The notes under the pieces were generated by a model. That model was not told the origin of the DNA, made no database searches, and saw nothing but the letters and a program-made list of their open reading frames with translations. This document shows, one piece after another, positions 27,500 to 36,723 of a stretch of 64,000 nucleotides of DNA. The number at the start of each line of letters is the position of its first letter. Position 1 is the stretch's first letter. The DNA lies in NCBI GenBank assembly GCA_902571385.1, contig CACGBK010000003.1:123452-187451 (forward strand). Direction: 5' to 3'. The stretch comes from an uncultured Candidatus Actinomarina sp. (lineage in GTDB: Bacteria > Actinomycetota > Acidimicrobiia > Actinomarinales > Actinomarinaceae). Position numbers and translations under genes: made by a program.

Positions 27500-28768
27500 T
27501 TAGTTACTTCCAATTCCTCTGTCTTTAAGTTCTTGTAATATATTTTCTAGTGATTCGTCCACACCTTCAACCGTTTGTCTTTCGGCAGGTTTGTCTTCTG
27601 ATTCAGTAGAATGCGTTTTAGGCTTATTTTTTTCTTCTTCTTTTGCTTCCCAGTTAGAATCAGCTTGTTTAATAGATAAATTTACTCTTCTCTTAGGAAT
27701 ATCAAGTTCTAGTATTCTAATTTTTACACTTTGGCCAATTGCAAGAGTTAATTCAGGTGAATCAATTTTTTCAACTGATATTTCGGATATATGAACAAGA
27801 CCTTCTACGCCTTTTCCGATAGTTACAAAGGCACCAAAAGGGACGACCTTTGTTACCTCACCATCTACAACATCACCTTCATTAAAATTTAATTCAAAAT
27901 CCAGCCATGGATCCTCAGTAACTTGTTTAATAGATAATGAAATTCTCTCTTTGTCATTGTCGATCTCTAATACCTTTATAGTTACAGGGTCACCAACTTT
28001 TACGATTTCATTTGGATTTTCAACATGTCTCCATGAAAGCTCAGATACATGTACCAAACCATCCATACCGCCTATGTCTACAAAAGCACCAAAATTTACT
28101 ATAGAAGAAATTTTTCCATCTTTAATATCTCCAACCTGTAAATCACCCAAGAATCCTTGACGTTCTTCAGATAATTCCTCCTCAAGATGTGCCTTTCGAG
28201 ATAAAACAATATTGTTTCTCTGTTTATCTAATTCTAAGATTTTAGCTTCTATTTCTTCACCAACATAAGAAGTCAGTTCTTTTACTCTTCTAACATCAAT
28301 TAATGATGCAGGTAAAAAGCCGCGGACACCTATATCAACAATAAGACCACCTTTGACTGATTCAATGACTGTTCCTTTAACAGATTTATTATTATCAGAT
28401 ATAGTTTGAATATCTGTCCATGCTTTTTCATATAGAGCTCTTTTAACTGAGAGAATAAGCCTTCCTTCATCGTCTTCTTTTTCCAAAACTAAAGCTTGTA
28501 CTTTATCACCTATTTTAAAAACTTCATTGGGATTTATAGACTTTCTTACAGAAAGCTCTCTAGACGGAATAACTCCCTCAGATTTATAACCCACATCAAC
28601 CATAACTTCATTTCTGTCGATTCTGACAACAGTACCTTCAATCACATCACCATTTTTAAATGACACCAATGTTTGTTCTAATAACATAGGAAAATCATCC
28701 GGGCTTATATTTTCAGGAAGGTTTACGTCATTGATTGGTTTAACCGTATCATTTAGGTTATCAGACAT
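27500..28768 (-). CDS. rpsA: 30S ribosomal protein S1
   Basis: About 422 residues from the ATG at 28768. Four S1 RNA-binding domains follow in series (near 28-97, 112-181, 199-268 and 285-354), each with the VDIG/FGAFV pattern, and then an acidic, polar tail. It anchors mRNA to the ribosome. A TTG six codons earlier (28786) is a possible alternative start. A candidate promoter lies upstream in the gap after polA. The actinobacterial S1 is of this four-domain length. Confidence 0.94.
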   Translation of the reverse strand: MSDNLNDTVKPINDVNLPENISPDDFPMLLEQTLVSFKNGDVIEGTVVRIDRNEVMVDVGYKSEGVIPSRELSVRKSINPNEVFKIGDKVQALVLEKEDDEGRLILSVKRALYEKAWTDIQTISDNNKSVKGTVIESVKGGLIVDIGVRGFLPASLIDVRRVKELTSYVGEEIEAKILELDKQRNNIVLSRKAHLEEELSEERQGFLGDLQVGDIKDGKISSIVNFGAFVDIGGMDGLVHVSELSWRHVENPNEIVKVGDPVTIKVLEIDNDKERISLSIKQVTEDPWLDFELNFNEGDVVDGEVTKVVPFGAFVTIGKGVEGLVHISEISVEKIDSPELTLAIGQSVKIRILELDIPKRRVNLSIKQADSNWEAKEEEKNKPKTHSTESEDKPAERQTVEGVDESLENILQELKDRGIGSN

Positions 28769-28805
28769 GTGTTTTGTTTTTTCCAATCATAGTATTGCGT
28801 TTATT

Positions 28806-28832
28806 AGGATAACATATTTATGAATTTTGCAA
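28806..28832 (-). promoter_or_regulatory. Candidate rpsA promoter
   Basis: On the minus strand TTGCAA (28827-28832) and TATCCT (28806-28811, preceded by TGT as an extended -10) flank a 15-base spacer, just after the polA stop. The start site near 28799 would leave a leader of about 10-30 bases. The short spacer makes it tentative. Confidence 0.4.
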
Positions 28833-28836
28833 GTAT

Positions 28837-31335
28837 TTAATTTAAATTTGATAAATTTGAATTTTCTTTGATATCAACAAACAATGGTACTTTTAATGAA
28901 GAGGCATCCTCCATTTCCTTTTGCACTATATTCGAAACTTTATCAGACAAAACTTTTGGAGTTTGAATGATAATTTCATCGTGTATTTGCAGAAGAAGGT
29001 TTGTGGATTCTAAAGATGACAATTTTTGGATTAATTTTATCATTGCTATTTTCATAATGTCTGATGCAGTTCCCTGTATTGGGGCGTTCATTGCAATTCT
29101 CTTTCCCATAGCTTTTACTTGAAAGTTTGAAGATGATAATTCTCTGATAAATCTTTTACGACCATAAAGAGTTTCCGTATATGTATTTTTTGTCGCATCA
29201 ACAACTATCTTTTCAAGAAAACCTTTAATTTTTGGAAACTGACCAAAATAAGCATTTATCAATTCTTCAGCTTCTTTTTTTGAAATATCCAAGCTTTTTG
29301 ATAATCCAAATGATTCCATTCCATAAATCAAACCAAAATTTACTTCTTTAGCTTTTCTTCTCATATCTTTAGTTACAGAATCAATATTTGTATTAAATAT
29401 TTTGGCTGCTGTTTCTGAATGAATATCTGCGTCTCTATTTTTAAGCATATTTATCATATTTTTATCATCGCTTAAGTGTGCAAGAACTCTTAATTCTATT
29501 TGTGAATAGTCAGCTATCACAAAAGTATGTTTTGAATCCGCAACAAAAAATTCTCGTATTTTCTGGCCCATTTCTGTTTTATTAGGAATATTTTGTAGAT
29601 TAGGTTTTTCTGATGATAAACGACCAGTTGTTGTACCGAACAAATTATAAGAGGTATGAACTCTATTATTCACAATGACAGTTTTGAGACCCTCTATATA
29701 TGTAGATCTTAATTTTTCATATTCCCTATATTTTAAAATTAACTTAGGCAGCTCATGTGATTTGGATAATTCTTCTAACACAGAAGCATCTGTTGAAGGA
29801 GCTCCTTTCGGAGTCTTTTTAATAATTGGATATTTCATATCTTCATAGAGGATTTCAGATAACTGTTTTGGTGAATTCAAATTAAAATCTTTCTTAGTTA
29901 TAGATTTAATATTTTTTTTATAAATATTTAAATCAACATTTATTTCATCAGAAAGTTTATCGATTTTTTTTAATGAGACTTTTACGCCTTTCTTGTTCAT
30001 TGAGCTCAAAATTTGAAGCATTGGAAAGTCTAAATCCTTATACAATAAGGTAAGTTTTTTGTTTTTCTTAAATTCTGAGATTTCATTATTAATAATTGAA
30101 GTTTTCTGTTGGAAGAATTTAAGAAAATCTATAATGTCTGACTTTTTGGAAAGACCTGATGATCTGTCTATATGTTTAGCTATGTTCAAAAGATTGTCTG
30201 GCTTAATACTTGGATCTTTTAAAAACAACATGCAATCATATGCTTCAAATTTATCAAAATCTAACTTATCTTCAGTTAGTGAAATCGTGCTTTGTGATGT
30301 AATTAGAACATAATTATTTATCTTTGATAAATTCCCAGTATATTTTCCAAATTTATTGTTATTAAAAAAATAGGTTTCATTATCAAAACTTAAGATAAAA
30401 ATTTCACCCTCTATAGATTCATATTCATCGATATTTTTATCTTCTGGATTATCTTTTTCTTTATAAATTTCATTTTTGTTTTTTAAGGTGTATTTGTTTA
30501 GTTCAAGATTTTTTACTTTTTCCTGTGCACTTTCTAAAACATCATCAGAGAAATATGCAGAATCACTCAACTTCAAATCAGGTAGATCAAGTTCTAAATC
30601 AGTTTTGATAGTGGCTAACTTTTTACTTATAAATAAAATATCTTTATTTGTTTTAAATGTATTTTTTAATTTTGGTGTAAGCTCATCAAGATTTTCAAGA
30701 ATATTGTCTAAATTTTTATATTTTTTTAAGAGTGTAATTGCTGTTTTTTCACCTACACCTGGCAATCCAGGAATATTATCAGAGGGATCACCTTTTAAAG
30801 CTAGATACTCAATGTACTGTGCAGGTGTAATTTCATATTTTTCTTTAAATGATTTTTCATCCATAGTGTCTGTGTCTGATATACCTTTTTTTGTATAAAG
30901 TATTTTTGTTTTTTTTGAAATAAGCTGAAAAATATCCCTATCTCCAGTGACAATTAATACATCTTTTTTAATTTCATTAAATAATTTTGACAATGATCCA
31001 AGTACATCATCTGCTTCGTGTTCTCTTTTGGAAACTTGTGGAATATTGAAGGAGTCAATTAAGTCGTGAAGAAGGGGTATCTGAATATTAAAATTATCTG
31101 GAGCAGGAGTCCTATTGGCTTTATATTCTTCATATATTTCATTCCTAAATGTCTTGCCTGGTAAATCCCAAGTAATTATTAATTGATCAGGTTCATGATC
31201 TTTAATGACTTTATTTATCATCGATAAAAAACCATGGATCACATTAGTTGGAGTACCACTTGAAGTCATTAATGAGTCTGGAAGAGCATAAAATGCTCTA
31301 AAAGCAACACTAAAGCCATCGATAAGAACTATCAC
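28837..31335 (-). CDS. polA: DNA polymerase I
   Basis: About 832 residues. An N-terminal 5' nuclease domain (ITWDLPGKTFR, SKREHEADDVLGSL, TGDRDIFQL) is followed by a shrunken, degenerate central region in which no 3'-5' exonuclease acid triad is seen. The polymerase follows: VIADYSQIELRVLAHLS (motif A), RRKAKEVNFGLIYG (motif B, O-helix) and HDEIIIQTP (motif C). Repairs gaps and Okazaki fragments. The start may be GTG at 31335 or the preceding TTG at 31338. It is the first gene of the polA-rpsA cluster. Confidence 0.94.
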   Translation of the reverse strand: MIVLIDGFSVAFRAFYALPDSLMTSSGTPTNVIHGFLSMINKVIKDHEPDQLIITWDLPGKTFRNEIYEEYKANRTPAPDNFNIQIPLLHDLIDSFNIPQVSKREHEADDVLGSLSKLFNEIKKDVLIVTGDRDIFQLISKKTKILYTKKGISDTDTMDEKSFKEKYEITPAQYIEYLALKGDPSDNIPGLPGVGEKTAITLLKKYKNLDNILENLDELTPKLKNTFKTNKDILFISKKLATIKTDLELDLPDLKLSDSAYFSDDVLESAQEKVKNLELNKYTLKNKNEIYKEKDNPEDKNIDEYESIEGEIFILSFDNETYFFNNNKFGKYTGNLSKINNYVLITSQSTISLTEDKLDFDKFEAYDCMLFLKDPSIKPDNLLNIAKHIDRSSGLSKKSDIIDFLKFFQQKTSIINNEISEFKKNKKLTLLYKDLDFPMLQILSSMNKKGVKVSLKKIDKLSDEINVDLNIYKKNIKSITKKDFNLNSPKQLSEILYEDMKYPIIKKTPKGAPSTDASVLEELSKSHELPKLILKYREYEKLRSTYIEGLKTVIVNNRVHTSYNLFGTTTGRLSSEKPNLQNIPNKTEMGQKIREFFVADSKHTFVIADYSQIELRVLAHLSDDKNMINMLKNRDADIHSETAAKIFNTNIDSVTKDMRRKAKEVNFGLIYGMESFGLSKSLDISKKEAEELINAYFGQFPKIKGFLEKIVVDATKNTYTETLYGRKRFIRELSSSNFQVKAMGKRIAMNAPIQGTASDIMKIAMIKLIQKLSSLESTNLLLQIHDEIIIQTPKVLSDKVSNIVQKEMEDASSLKVPLFVDIKENSNLSNLN

Positions 31336-31387
31336 CAATCCAGTCTAAACTTAAAAAATAAATTCACTTATTTTTATAGATATCAAA

Positions 31388-31393
31388 TATAAT
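31388..31393 (+). promoter_or_regulatory. -10 box of tRNA-Leu(CAA)
   Basis: Perfect TATAAT ending 10 bases before the first base of the tRNA. The best -35 candidate (TTCACT, 31363-31368) has a 19-base spacer, so only the -10 is well supported. Confidence 0.5.
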
Positions 31394-31403
31394 CTTTAAA
31401 TAG

Positions 31404-31485
31404 GCCCGGATGGCGGAATTGGCAGACGCGCTGGACTCAAAATCCAGTATCTTCGGATGTGGGGGTTCGACTCCCCCTCCGGGTA
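31404..31485 (+). tRNA. tRNA-Leu, anticodon CAA
   Basis: Class II tRNA. Acceptor GCCCGGA pairs with TCCGGGT (one G-U at the end), anticodon stem CTGGA/TCCAG with loop CTCAAAA giving CAA, long variable arm with TCTTCGGA, T-arm GGGGG/CCCCC. CCA is not encoded. It reads UUG. It sits between the divergent polA and the small membrane gene. Confidence 0.95.
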
Positions 31486-31525
31486 CATTTTAAAAACTAA
31501 AATATTCAATGGTTAATAATATAGT

Positions 31526-31900
31526 GTGAAGAAAATGCCAATATTAAGTGTCATAATTTTTATAATTTTAGGCATTTCATATATCGTGTATCAAAATTTA
31601 TATAGTGAATCATACGGAAGCGAATTCGTTAAACAAATAAGAATTGCAGATGCAGAAAATACTCTTGAAAATATATCACATAACTCCTTAGTAAATATTG
31701 GTAAAAATATATGCCTATCATCTCCAGAATGGAGTAACGTAGAAATTTCAGAAAATCTTATAAGGGTAGAGTTACTAAATAACCAAATTGAAGTTCGGGA
31801 AGACAACAGGATAATTCCAATTCTTAGATTTCAATCTGTATACGAATTATGTCCTGAAAATATTCCGTACCTTGAAAAGATTTTCACTTTAAATGAATAG
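31526..31900 (+). CDS. Hypothetical membrane-anchored protein, DUF732-like
   Basis: 124 residues: an N-terminal hydrophobic segment (about 5-24) that may be a signal anchor, then a polar domain. Two cysteines spaced as in DUF732 domains (NICLSS near 58 and ELCPENI near 112) suggest a disulfide, and resemblance to DUF732 secreted actinobacterial proteins is only by pattern. GTG at 31526 or ATG at 31535 could start it. It overlaps the next gene by 8 bases. Confidence 0.45.
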   Translation: MKKMPILSVIIFIILGISYIVYQNLYSESYGSEFVKQIRIADAENTLENISHNSLVNIGKNICLSSPEWSNVEISENLIRVELLNNQIEVREDNRIIPILRFQSVYELCPENIPYLEKIFTLNE

Positions 31901-32492
31901 AAAAATAATTAAAAGATTACCACAGTGTTTTTTTGGATTATTCTTATGTGGTTTTGGGCTAGCTTTTACAATTGAAGCAAAACTTGGACTTAATCCTTGG
32001 GATGTGTTTCATGATGGCTTCAGCAAGCTAATTAATGTACGGATTGGATTTGCAGGAGTCATAACAGGCTTTATAGTTCTACTTGGTTGGATCCCACTAA
32101 AACAAAAACCATTTTTAGGAACAATTTTAAATATTCTAACAATTGGTAATGTTCTTGATCTAACTATGTACTTTATTCCTACACCTGAATCAATAATGAT
32201 GAGACATGGATATTTGTACTTTGGAACAGTTCTTTTTGCAATGGGTGTAGGCATATATATTGGGTCAGGTCTAGGGCCAGGACCTCGAGATGGAATTATG
32301 ACTGGAATTGCAAAAAGAGGTCCAAGTGTCAGGGTGACTAGGATAGCTATAGACTTCACAGCGTTTGTAAGTGGAGTATTACTTGGAGGATCGTATGGAT
32401 ATGGAACAATTTTCATGGTTATTATTGTTGGACCAATTGTACAATTTTCACTTAAAAGATACGATAAAGGAGCTATTTTTTCTTTAAAGTAA
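31893..32492 (+). CDS. YczE/YyaS-type integral membrane protein
   Basis: 199 residues with five or six transmembrane helices. The start MNRKIIKRLPQCFFGLFLCG, the GLNPWDVFH motif near 32-40 and SGLGPGPRDGIMTGI near 126-140 match the YczE/YitT-like actinobacterial membrane family. Function is unknown in this family. It overlaps the preceding small gene by 8 bases and, tail to tail, the convergent zinc-ribbon gene by 20 bases, the longest such overlap here. Confidence 0.75.
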   Translation: MNRKIIKRLPQCFFGLFLCGFGLAFTIEAKLGLNPWDVFHDGFSKLINVRIGFAGVITGFIVLLGWIPLKQKPFLGTILNILTIGNVLDLTMYFIPTPESIMMRHGYLYFGTVLFAMGVGIYIGSGLGPGPRDGIMTGIAKRGPSVRVTRIAIDFTAFVSGVLLGGSYGYGTIFMVIIVGPIVQFSLKRYDKGAIFSLK

Positions 32493-32778
32493 CTCTGGTC
32501 TGCAGATTAACTTCGTCATTATTTTTTTTAATTAAACGATTTTCAAAATATATCATTCTAGAAATTGAAGAAACTATTTCAAATTTGTTTGATTTTTTTG
32601 GTAAAACAATATCTTTTACAAAATACCACTCGTTATTTATTGAACCAAGAACATACTCATCAACTTTTTTTATCTGATTTTTATTTTTAAATTTACTTTT
32701 ACATTTTTGCGAACACAATAAATATGTATCTGACCGATTTATCTTTAATATTCTTGCACAATATTCGCAACGTAGCAT
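32473..32778 (-). CDS. Small zinc-ribbon protein (101 aa)
   Basis: 101 residues with C4-x2-C7 and C22-x3-C26 at the N-terminus (RCEYC and LCSQKC), a likely zinc ribbon, followed by a basic, beta-rich domain. Family not recognised. The first residues resemble zinc-binding domains of small regulators. It ends on the convergent YczE-type gene, sharing 20 bases, and starts 3 bases after the ygfZ-like stop. Confidence 0.55.
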   Translation of the reverse strand: MLRCEYCARILKINRSDTYLLCSQKCKSKFKNKNQIKKVDEYVLGSINNEWYFVKDIVLPKKSNKFEIVSSISRMIYFENRLIKKNNDEVNLQTRVTLKKK

Positions 32779-32781
32779 TAA

Positions 32782-33348
32782 TTAAATCTTTGACATTTCT
32801 TGTAGACCATTCTCATTAGTAATAAGAACCCTTCTAGGATTACCACGATATTTTATTCTTGATGCTTGTTCCTGACCTAGAAAACAACCCTTTTCAAAAT
32901 CAACAAAATCGTCTAACCATTTTGTTTCATTTGGAAGAAGACCCTCATTTATAATTTTTCTTGATGGTATCTCATTAATAATTTCATAAACTTCCCATGA
33001 AACTGCATCATCCAAAATTTCATCAACTATTTTAATTTCTGAATTTCCAATTTTTCCAATCAATGAGTAGTTAACTTTTTCTATTAAAAAATCGCATTCA
33101 ACTCGTATTGCATATTTCATTAAACTATCTAATATTTTTTCAAGTTCGTTACTTTCTTGATAAATTGAAATTTCTTTATTCTTTATATGCGTAAAAAACC
33201 AATGATTTATTTTACCGTCAGGTCGAAGTAAATATGAAGGCTTTAATTTTTCATTATCTAAGTTGTTAGATATTAAAGAATCAACAAATGACAAGGCATC
33301 ATTGCCTTTAATCTTTAAACATTTTTGTATATTTAATATATTTGACAT
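32782..33348 (-). CDS. ygfZ: YgfZ/GcvT-like folate-binding protein, C-terminally short
   Basis: About 188 residues. The family motif KGCFLGQEQASRIKYRG is at about 153-169. In YgfZ, which binds tetrahydrofolate and helps maintain Fe-S enzymes, this Cys motif is followed by another domain of roughly 100 residues. Here the protein ends about 20 residues after it, so the C-terminal barrel is missing. I chose the ATG at 33348, which avoids overlap with ccdA. An in-frame upstream start at 33369 would overlap by 19 bases. It sits next to ccdA and nth. Confidence 0.8.
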   Translation of the reverse strand: MSNILNIQKCLKIKGNDALSFVDSLISNNLDNEKLKPSYLLRPDGKINHWFFTHIKNKEISIYQESNELEKILDSLMKYAIRVECDFLIEKVNYSLIGKIGNSEIKIVDEILDDAVSWEVYEIINEIPSRKIINEGLLPNETKWLDDFVDFEKGCFLGQEQASRIKYRGNPRRVLITNENGLQEMSKI

Positions 33349-33350
33349 AT

Positions 33351-34058
33351 TTAAATTGTACTCAGCCACTCAAGATTTAGAAATACAAACAATTCCTGAA
33401 AAAAGGATGCTAACACATACATTCTGTCTGAAAAAATAAGTACCCCAATAGCAATTAATGTGGAACCTGAAAGTAATGATGAATACTTTTGGAATAAAGT
33501 AAATATCTTAGATTTTAAATTTATCTTGGAAGAAAAAATAGGCATTAATATAAATGGAATTGCCAAGCCTATTGAGTAAAAAACCAATAAAATTATTCCC
33601 TCTCTAATTGTACTTGTACTTGATGAAAGAGTAAGAAGTGCACCGAGTACAGGACCAATACAAGGAGTAAATCCAAAACCAAAAGTAAGACCTAATATAA
33701 AATTTCTGAAAAGATTAAAATTTCTCACATCAATAAAGTTTGAACTATAAAAATATTTTTTATTGAGATTTGGGAACAATAAAATTAAACCAAATAATAT
33801 AATAATTACTCCACTAGCCCTAGATAAAGATTCAGAATTTCTACTAAAAAAAGAGCCTATATTTGTTGCAATAGCAGCAAGTGATATAAATACAATTGAG
33901 AAACCTAGGCTGAATTGTATTGACCCAAATAACCGTACTTTGACATCTTTTTCTGATTCAGAAAAAATTGCAAGATAACCAGGTACCAGTGGTAAAACAC
34001 AGGGTGATATGAAAGATAAGATTCCAAACAAAAAAGCTATAAAGAAATTTACTTCCAT
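33351..34058 (-). CDS. ccdA: Cytochrome c biogenesis protein CcdA (DsbD-type)
   Basis: 235 residues with six transmembrane helices. The first redox Cys is in ISPCVLPLVPGYLA (Cys20), and the second in GFTPCIGPVLG (Cys near 132). It moves reducing equivalents from cytosolic thioredoxin to extracytoplasmic thiols, as used in cytochrome c maturation. It follows nth directly, with the nth stop immediately before. The cytochrome partner genes are not in the window. Confidence 0.9.
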   Translation of the reverse strand: MEVNFFIAFLFGILSFISPCVLPLVPGYLAIFSESEKDVKVRLFGSIQFSLGFSIVFISLAAIATNIGSFFSRNSESLSRASGVIIILFGLILLFPNLNKKYFYSSNFIDVRNFNLFRNFILGLTFGFGFTPCIGPVLGALLTLSSSTSTIREGIILLVFYSIGLAIPFILMPIFSSKINLKSKIFTLFQKYSSLLSGSTLIAIGVLIFSDRMYVLASFFQELFVFLNLEWLSTI

Positions 34059-34691
34059 CTATTTCATATCCTTACGACCATACTTACTACATATTGGGCA
34101 TAAATCTCTTATATGTGAAATAGCAGGACAATATTCTCTTCCAAAAAAGATAATTTGAAGGTGCAATTTATTCCATGATTTTTCAGGAAAAAGTCTTTTT
34201 AGGTCTTTTTCTGTTTGCTCAACACTTTTTCTATTAGATAAACCCCATCTCCATGCCAATCGATGGATATGGGTATCAACCGGAAACGTTTGAACACCAA
34301 AAGCTTGTCCCATTACGACTGATGCACTTTTATGACCAATTCCAGGTAGTGACTCAAGATCTTCAAAATTTTTTGGGACTTTTGAATTATATTCTTTTAC
34401 AAGAATCTTTGATAAATTTGATATTGCTTTTGATTTTTGGGGTGAAAGCCCACAAGGTTTAACAATTCTTCTTATAGTCCGAACATCAATTTTTGACATA
34501 TCTTTTGGGTTATCTGCAAGACTGAATAATTCTGGTGTAACCTCATTTACTTTTTTATCAGTACACCTTGCAGATAGTAAAACTGAAACTAATAATGTAT
34601 AAGGATCTTTGTGATTCAAAGGTTTTGAAGGATCTGGATAGAGATCATCTAAAATTTTGTGAATTTTTTTTACCTTATCTTGTTTTTTCAT
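34059..34691 (-). CDS. nth: Endonuclease III (Nth) DNA glycosylase
   Basis: 210 residues. HhH motif LPGIGHKSASVVM with the catalytic Lys, and PVDTHIHRLAWR with the catalytic Asp. The C-terminal iron-sulfur loop reads CPAISHIRDLCPICSKYG. It has three cysteines of the usual four and a different spacing, a variant also seen in some other bacteria, so the cluster may be altered or absent. Removes oxidised pyrimidines. It borders ccdA directly. Confidence 0.87.
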   Translation of the reverse strand: MKKQDKVKKIHKILDDLYPDPSKPLNHKDPYTLLVSVLLSARCTDKKVNEVTPELFSLADNPKDMSKIDVRTIRRIVKPCGLSPQKSKAISNLSKILVKEYNSKVPKNFEDLESLPGIGHKSASVVMGQAFGVQTFPVDTHIHRLAWRWGLSNRKSVEQTEKDLKRLFPEKSWNKLHLQIIFFGREYCPAISHIRDLCPICSKYGRKDMK

Positions 34692-34731
34692 ATCATTATT
34701 TTATACAAGATATTAATGTTCACTTATTCAG

Positions 34732-35559
34732 ATGATTTTAAAAGATAAAAGCCGTGCAATTATTGCTCTTGTTACATCAGCTTTACTTTTTGGGTCAACT
34801 TTTGCAGTTGTAAAAGATCTAATATCGGACCTAACACCAGTAAACATTGTTTTTTTAAGATACCTTTTAGCTGCGATACTTTTTCTAATTACTGGTGGCA
34901 TACCCGAAAAAGAATATCTAAAACCTGGTTTGCTAATGGGTGTATTCTTATGGATTGGATATATCACACAAACCATAGGCCTTGAAACAACTTCTACAAT
35001 AAATTCAGGAGTAGTAACTGGGTTCTATATTGTATTAACTCCAATTTTTTCCAAGTATATAAATAAAAACTTAATCCAAAAAAAGAACTTAATAGGATCA
35101 ATCGCAGGATTCGCTGGCATTTTATTGATAGCACTGAATGATCTCGATCAATTATTTGGAAATCTATTCACATTAATTTGTGCAACAGGCTACGCATTAC
35201 ACATTGTTATGGTCGAAAAATATGTTAAGGATTTAAATATTTCAAAATTAATGTTTGTGCAATCAGCTGTTGGCAGTATTTTGTGTATTCCTTTTATAAA
35301 TTATGGGAATTTAGATATAAGTTATAAATTCTTTGTACCAATCTTTTTTCTTGGATTTGTTGTAAATTTTTGTGCTTTCTATTTACAGCTATTTGGTCAA
35401 AAATTTATAAATGCTTCAACAGCATCGCTCTTGTTTGGTTTAGAGGGTGTATTTGCATTATTGATAGGTGTATTTTTTGTTGGAGAAGTTTTAAATTTGT
35501 TAAATTGGGCGGGAGTGGTTTTAATGTTAATAGCGATATTTTATGTTGTTAAAGAATAG
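34732..35559 (+). CDS. EamA (DMT superfamily) transporter
   Basis: 275 residues with ten predicted transmembrane helices in two repeats of five. EamA-type features include a Gly/Pro-rich loop (FGSTFAVVKDL) and the SLLFGLEGVFALLIGVFF region in the second repeat. Family exports metabolites or amino acids, substrate unknown. It overlaps the convergent small membrane gene by 11 bases. Confidence 0.82.
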   Translation: MILKDKSRAIIALVTSALLFGSTFAVVKDLISDLTPVNIVFLRYLLAAILFLITGGIPEKEYLKPGLLMGVFLWIGYITQTIGLETTSTINSGVVTGFYIVLTPIFSKYINKNLIQKKNLIGSIAGFAGILLIALNDLDQLFGNLFTLICATGYALHIVMVEKYVKDLNISKLMFVQSAVGSILCIPFINYGNLDISYKFFVPIFFLGFVVNFCAFYLQLFGQKFINASTASLLFGLEGVFALLIGVFFVGEVLNLLNWAGVVLMLIAIFYVVKE

Positions 35560-35812
35560 TTTCCTCTTTGTTAATACTGTTAAGATATTTCATAATTATT
35601 CTTAAAACAGCTACAAGAAAGAAAAAAGTAATTATTAAAATAATTAAAATTCTAGGTCCCTCAATGAATGGTATTTCACATGCAATTAGGTCATTACATA
35701 AACCAAATCCGTCTCCACCATTTGATAAATTAAAAATAATCAACAAAGGGTAAGCAAGAATTACAACTAGTGAAACTAAAATTAAAAAAACTACTAATCT
35801 TAATAAAAACAT
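35549..35812 (-). CDS. Hypothetical two-helix membrane protein (87 aa)
   Basis: 87 residues. Two transmembrane helices (about 3-27 and 52-72) flank a loop with two cysteines (GLCNDLIACEIP) that might form a disulfide outside the cell. No known family. It is divergent from thyX over 29 bases and convergent with EamA. Confidence 0.5.
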   Translation of the reverse strand: MFLLRLVVFLILVSLVVILAYPLLIIFNLSNGGDGFGLCNDLIACEIPFIEGPRILIILIITFFFLVAVLRIIMKYLNSINKEETIL

Positions 35813-35841
35813 TATGAAATTATTTTAATATATATCTTGAA

Positions 35842-36504
35842 ATGAAAGTAAAACTTATAAGCTATTCAAAACCAACTGATTCAATTAGTAATGATGGTAT
35901 AGATAATGCTCAGGAATTAGTCGCATTTTGTGCAAGAGTTTCCAATCCATCGAACCAATTAAATACAGAAACTAGTGAAAAATTAATTAACTATCTGATT
36001 AAAAATGCTCACTGGTCCCCTCTTGAAATGGTAAGTGCATGTTTAGAAATTGAAACTACAAGAGATATTGCTAGACAAATTCTTCGACATAGATCTTTTA
36101 GTTTTCAAGAATTTAGTCAGAGATATGCAAACCCCGTAGAGGACTTAGAATTTGTCATTCGAGAAGCTAGATTGCAAGACCCCAAAAATAGGCAAAACTC
36201 AATAAGTACAGATAATGAAAAAATTATTGAAGAATGGGAACAAATGCAATCTAAAGTTATAGACAAAGCGAAAGAAGTCTACAACTGGGCTATTGAAAAT
36301 GGTATAGCTAAAGAACAAGCTAGATCTGTATTACCTGAAGGAAACACTGTTAGTAGGATCTATATGAATGGAACTTTAAGAAGCTGGATACATTATATTC
36401 AACTGAGGGAAGAAAATGGAACTCAAAAAGAACATATGGAGATAGCAAAAGCATGCGCAGAAGTTATCAACAAAATTTTTCCTATGGGAAAGAATTTAGC
36501 TTAA
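35842..36504 (+). CDS. thyX: FAD-dependent thymidylate synthase ThyX
   Basis: 220 residues. The ThyX signature RHRxxSxxExSxRY is present as RHRSFSFQEFSQRY near 81-94 (Gln replaces the usual Asn), along with RSVLPEGNTVSRIYMNGTLRSW near 155-175. Makes dTMP from dUMP using FAD and methylenetetrahydrofolate, so the genome may rely on it in place of thyA. It shares its last four bases (TTAA, a palindromic stop) with the convergent gene. Confidence 0.93.
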   Translation: MKVKLISYSKPTDSISNDGIDNAQELVAFCARVSNPSNQLNTETSEKLINYLIKNAHWSPLEMVSACLEIETTRDIARQILRHRSFSFQEFSQRYANPVEDLEFVIREARLQDPKNRQNSISTDNEKIIEEWEQMQSKVIDKAKEVYNWAIENGIAKEQARSVLPEGNTVSRIYMNGTLRSWIHYIQLREENGTQKEHMEIAKACAEVINKIFPMGKNLA

Positions 36505-36710
36505 CTATCAAGCTTATATTTAAAAATTAAAAATTCATCAGTAACTTCAAACATTGAGTCTGAAATTATCATGTAATCTTGAAAGTCAAGTTCTGCTTGT
36601 TTCATGAACAACATTCTTTCATCTCCTCCAACAGGTGGCATAGGTCTGTCTTTAACAGCGTCCGCTCTTTCTTTAAATCTTTTTTTAAATTCTTCTACAT
36701 TAAAGGACAT
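36501..36710 (-). CDS. Small conserved hypothetical protein (69 aa)
   Basis: 69 residues, no transmembrane segment. A central motif MPPVGGDER followed by FMKQAELDFQDYMIISDS is familiar from short acidimicrobial/actinobacterial proteins without known function. It lies directly after dnaE's reading direction start region, 13 bases from dnaE's stop, so probably co-transcribed ahead of dnaE's end. No function can be assigned. Confidence 0.6.
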   Translation of the reverse strand: MSFNVEEFKKRFKERADAVKDRPMPPVGGDERMLFMKQAELDFQDYMIISDSMFEVTDEFLIFKYKLDS

Positions 36711-36723
36711 AGTTAGATATTAG

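Noticed and set aside
30476..30898. Open frame of 140 codons on the plus strand
   Set aside because: Antisense to the 5' nuclease domain of polA; Phe/Ser-rich composition is what the complement of Lys/Asp-rich coding gives.
32009..32416. Open frame of 135 codons on the minus strand
   Set aside because: Antisense to the YczE-type membrane protein gene and without recognisable motifs.
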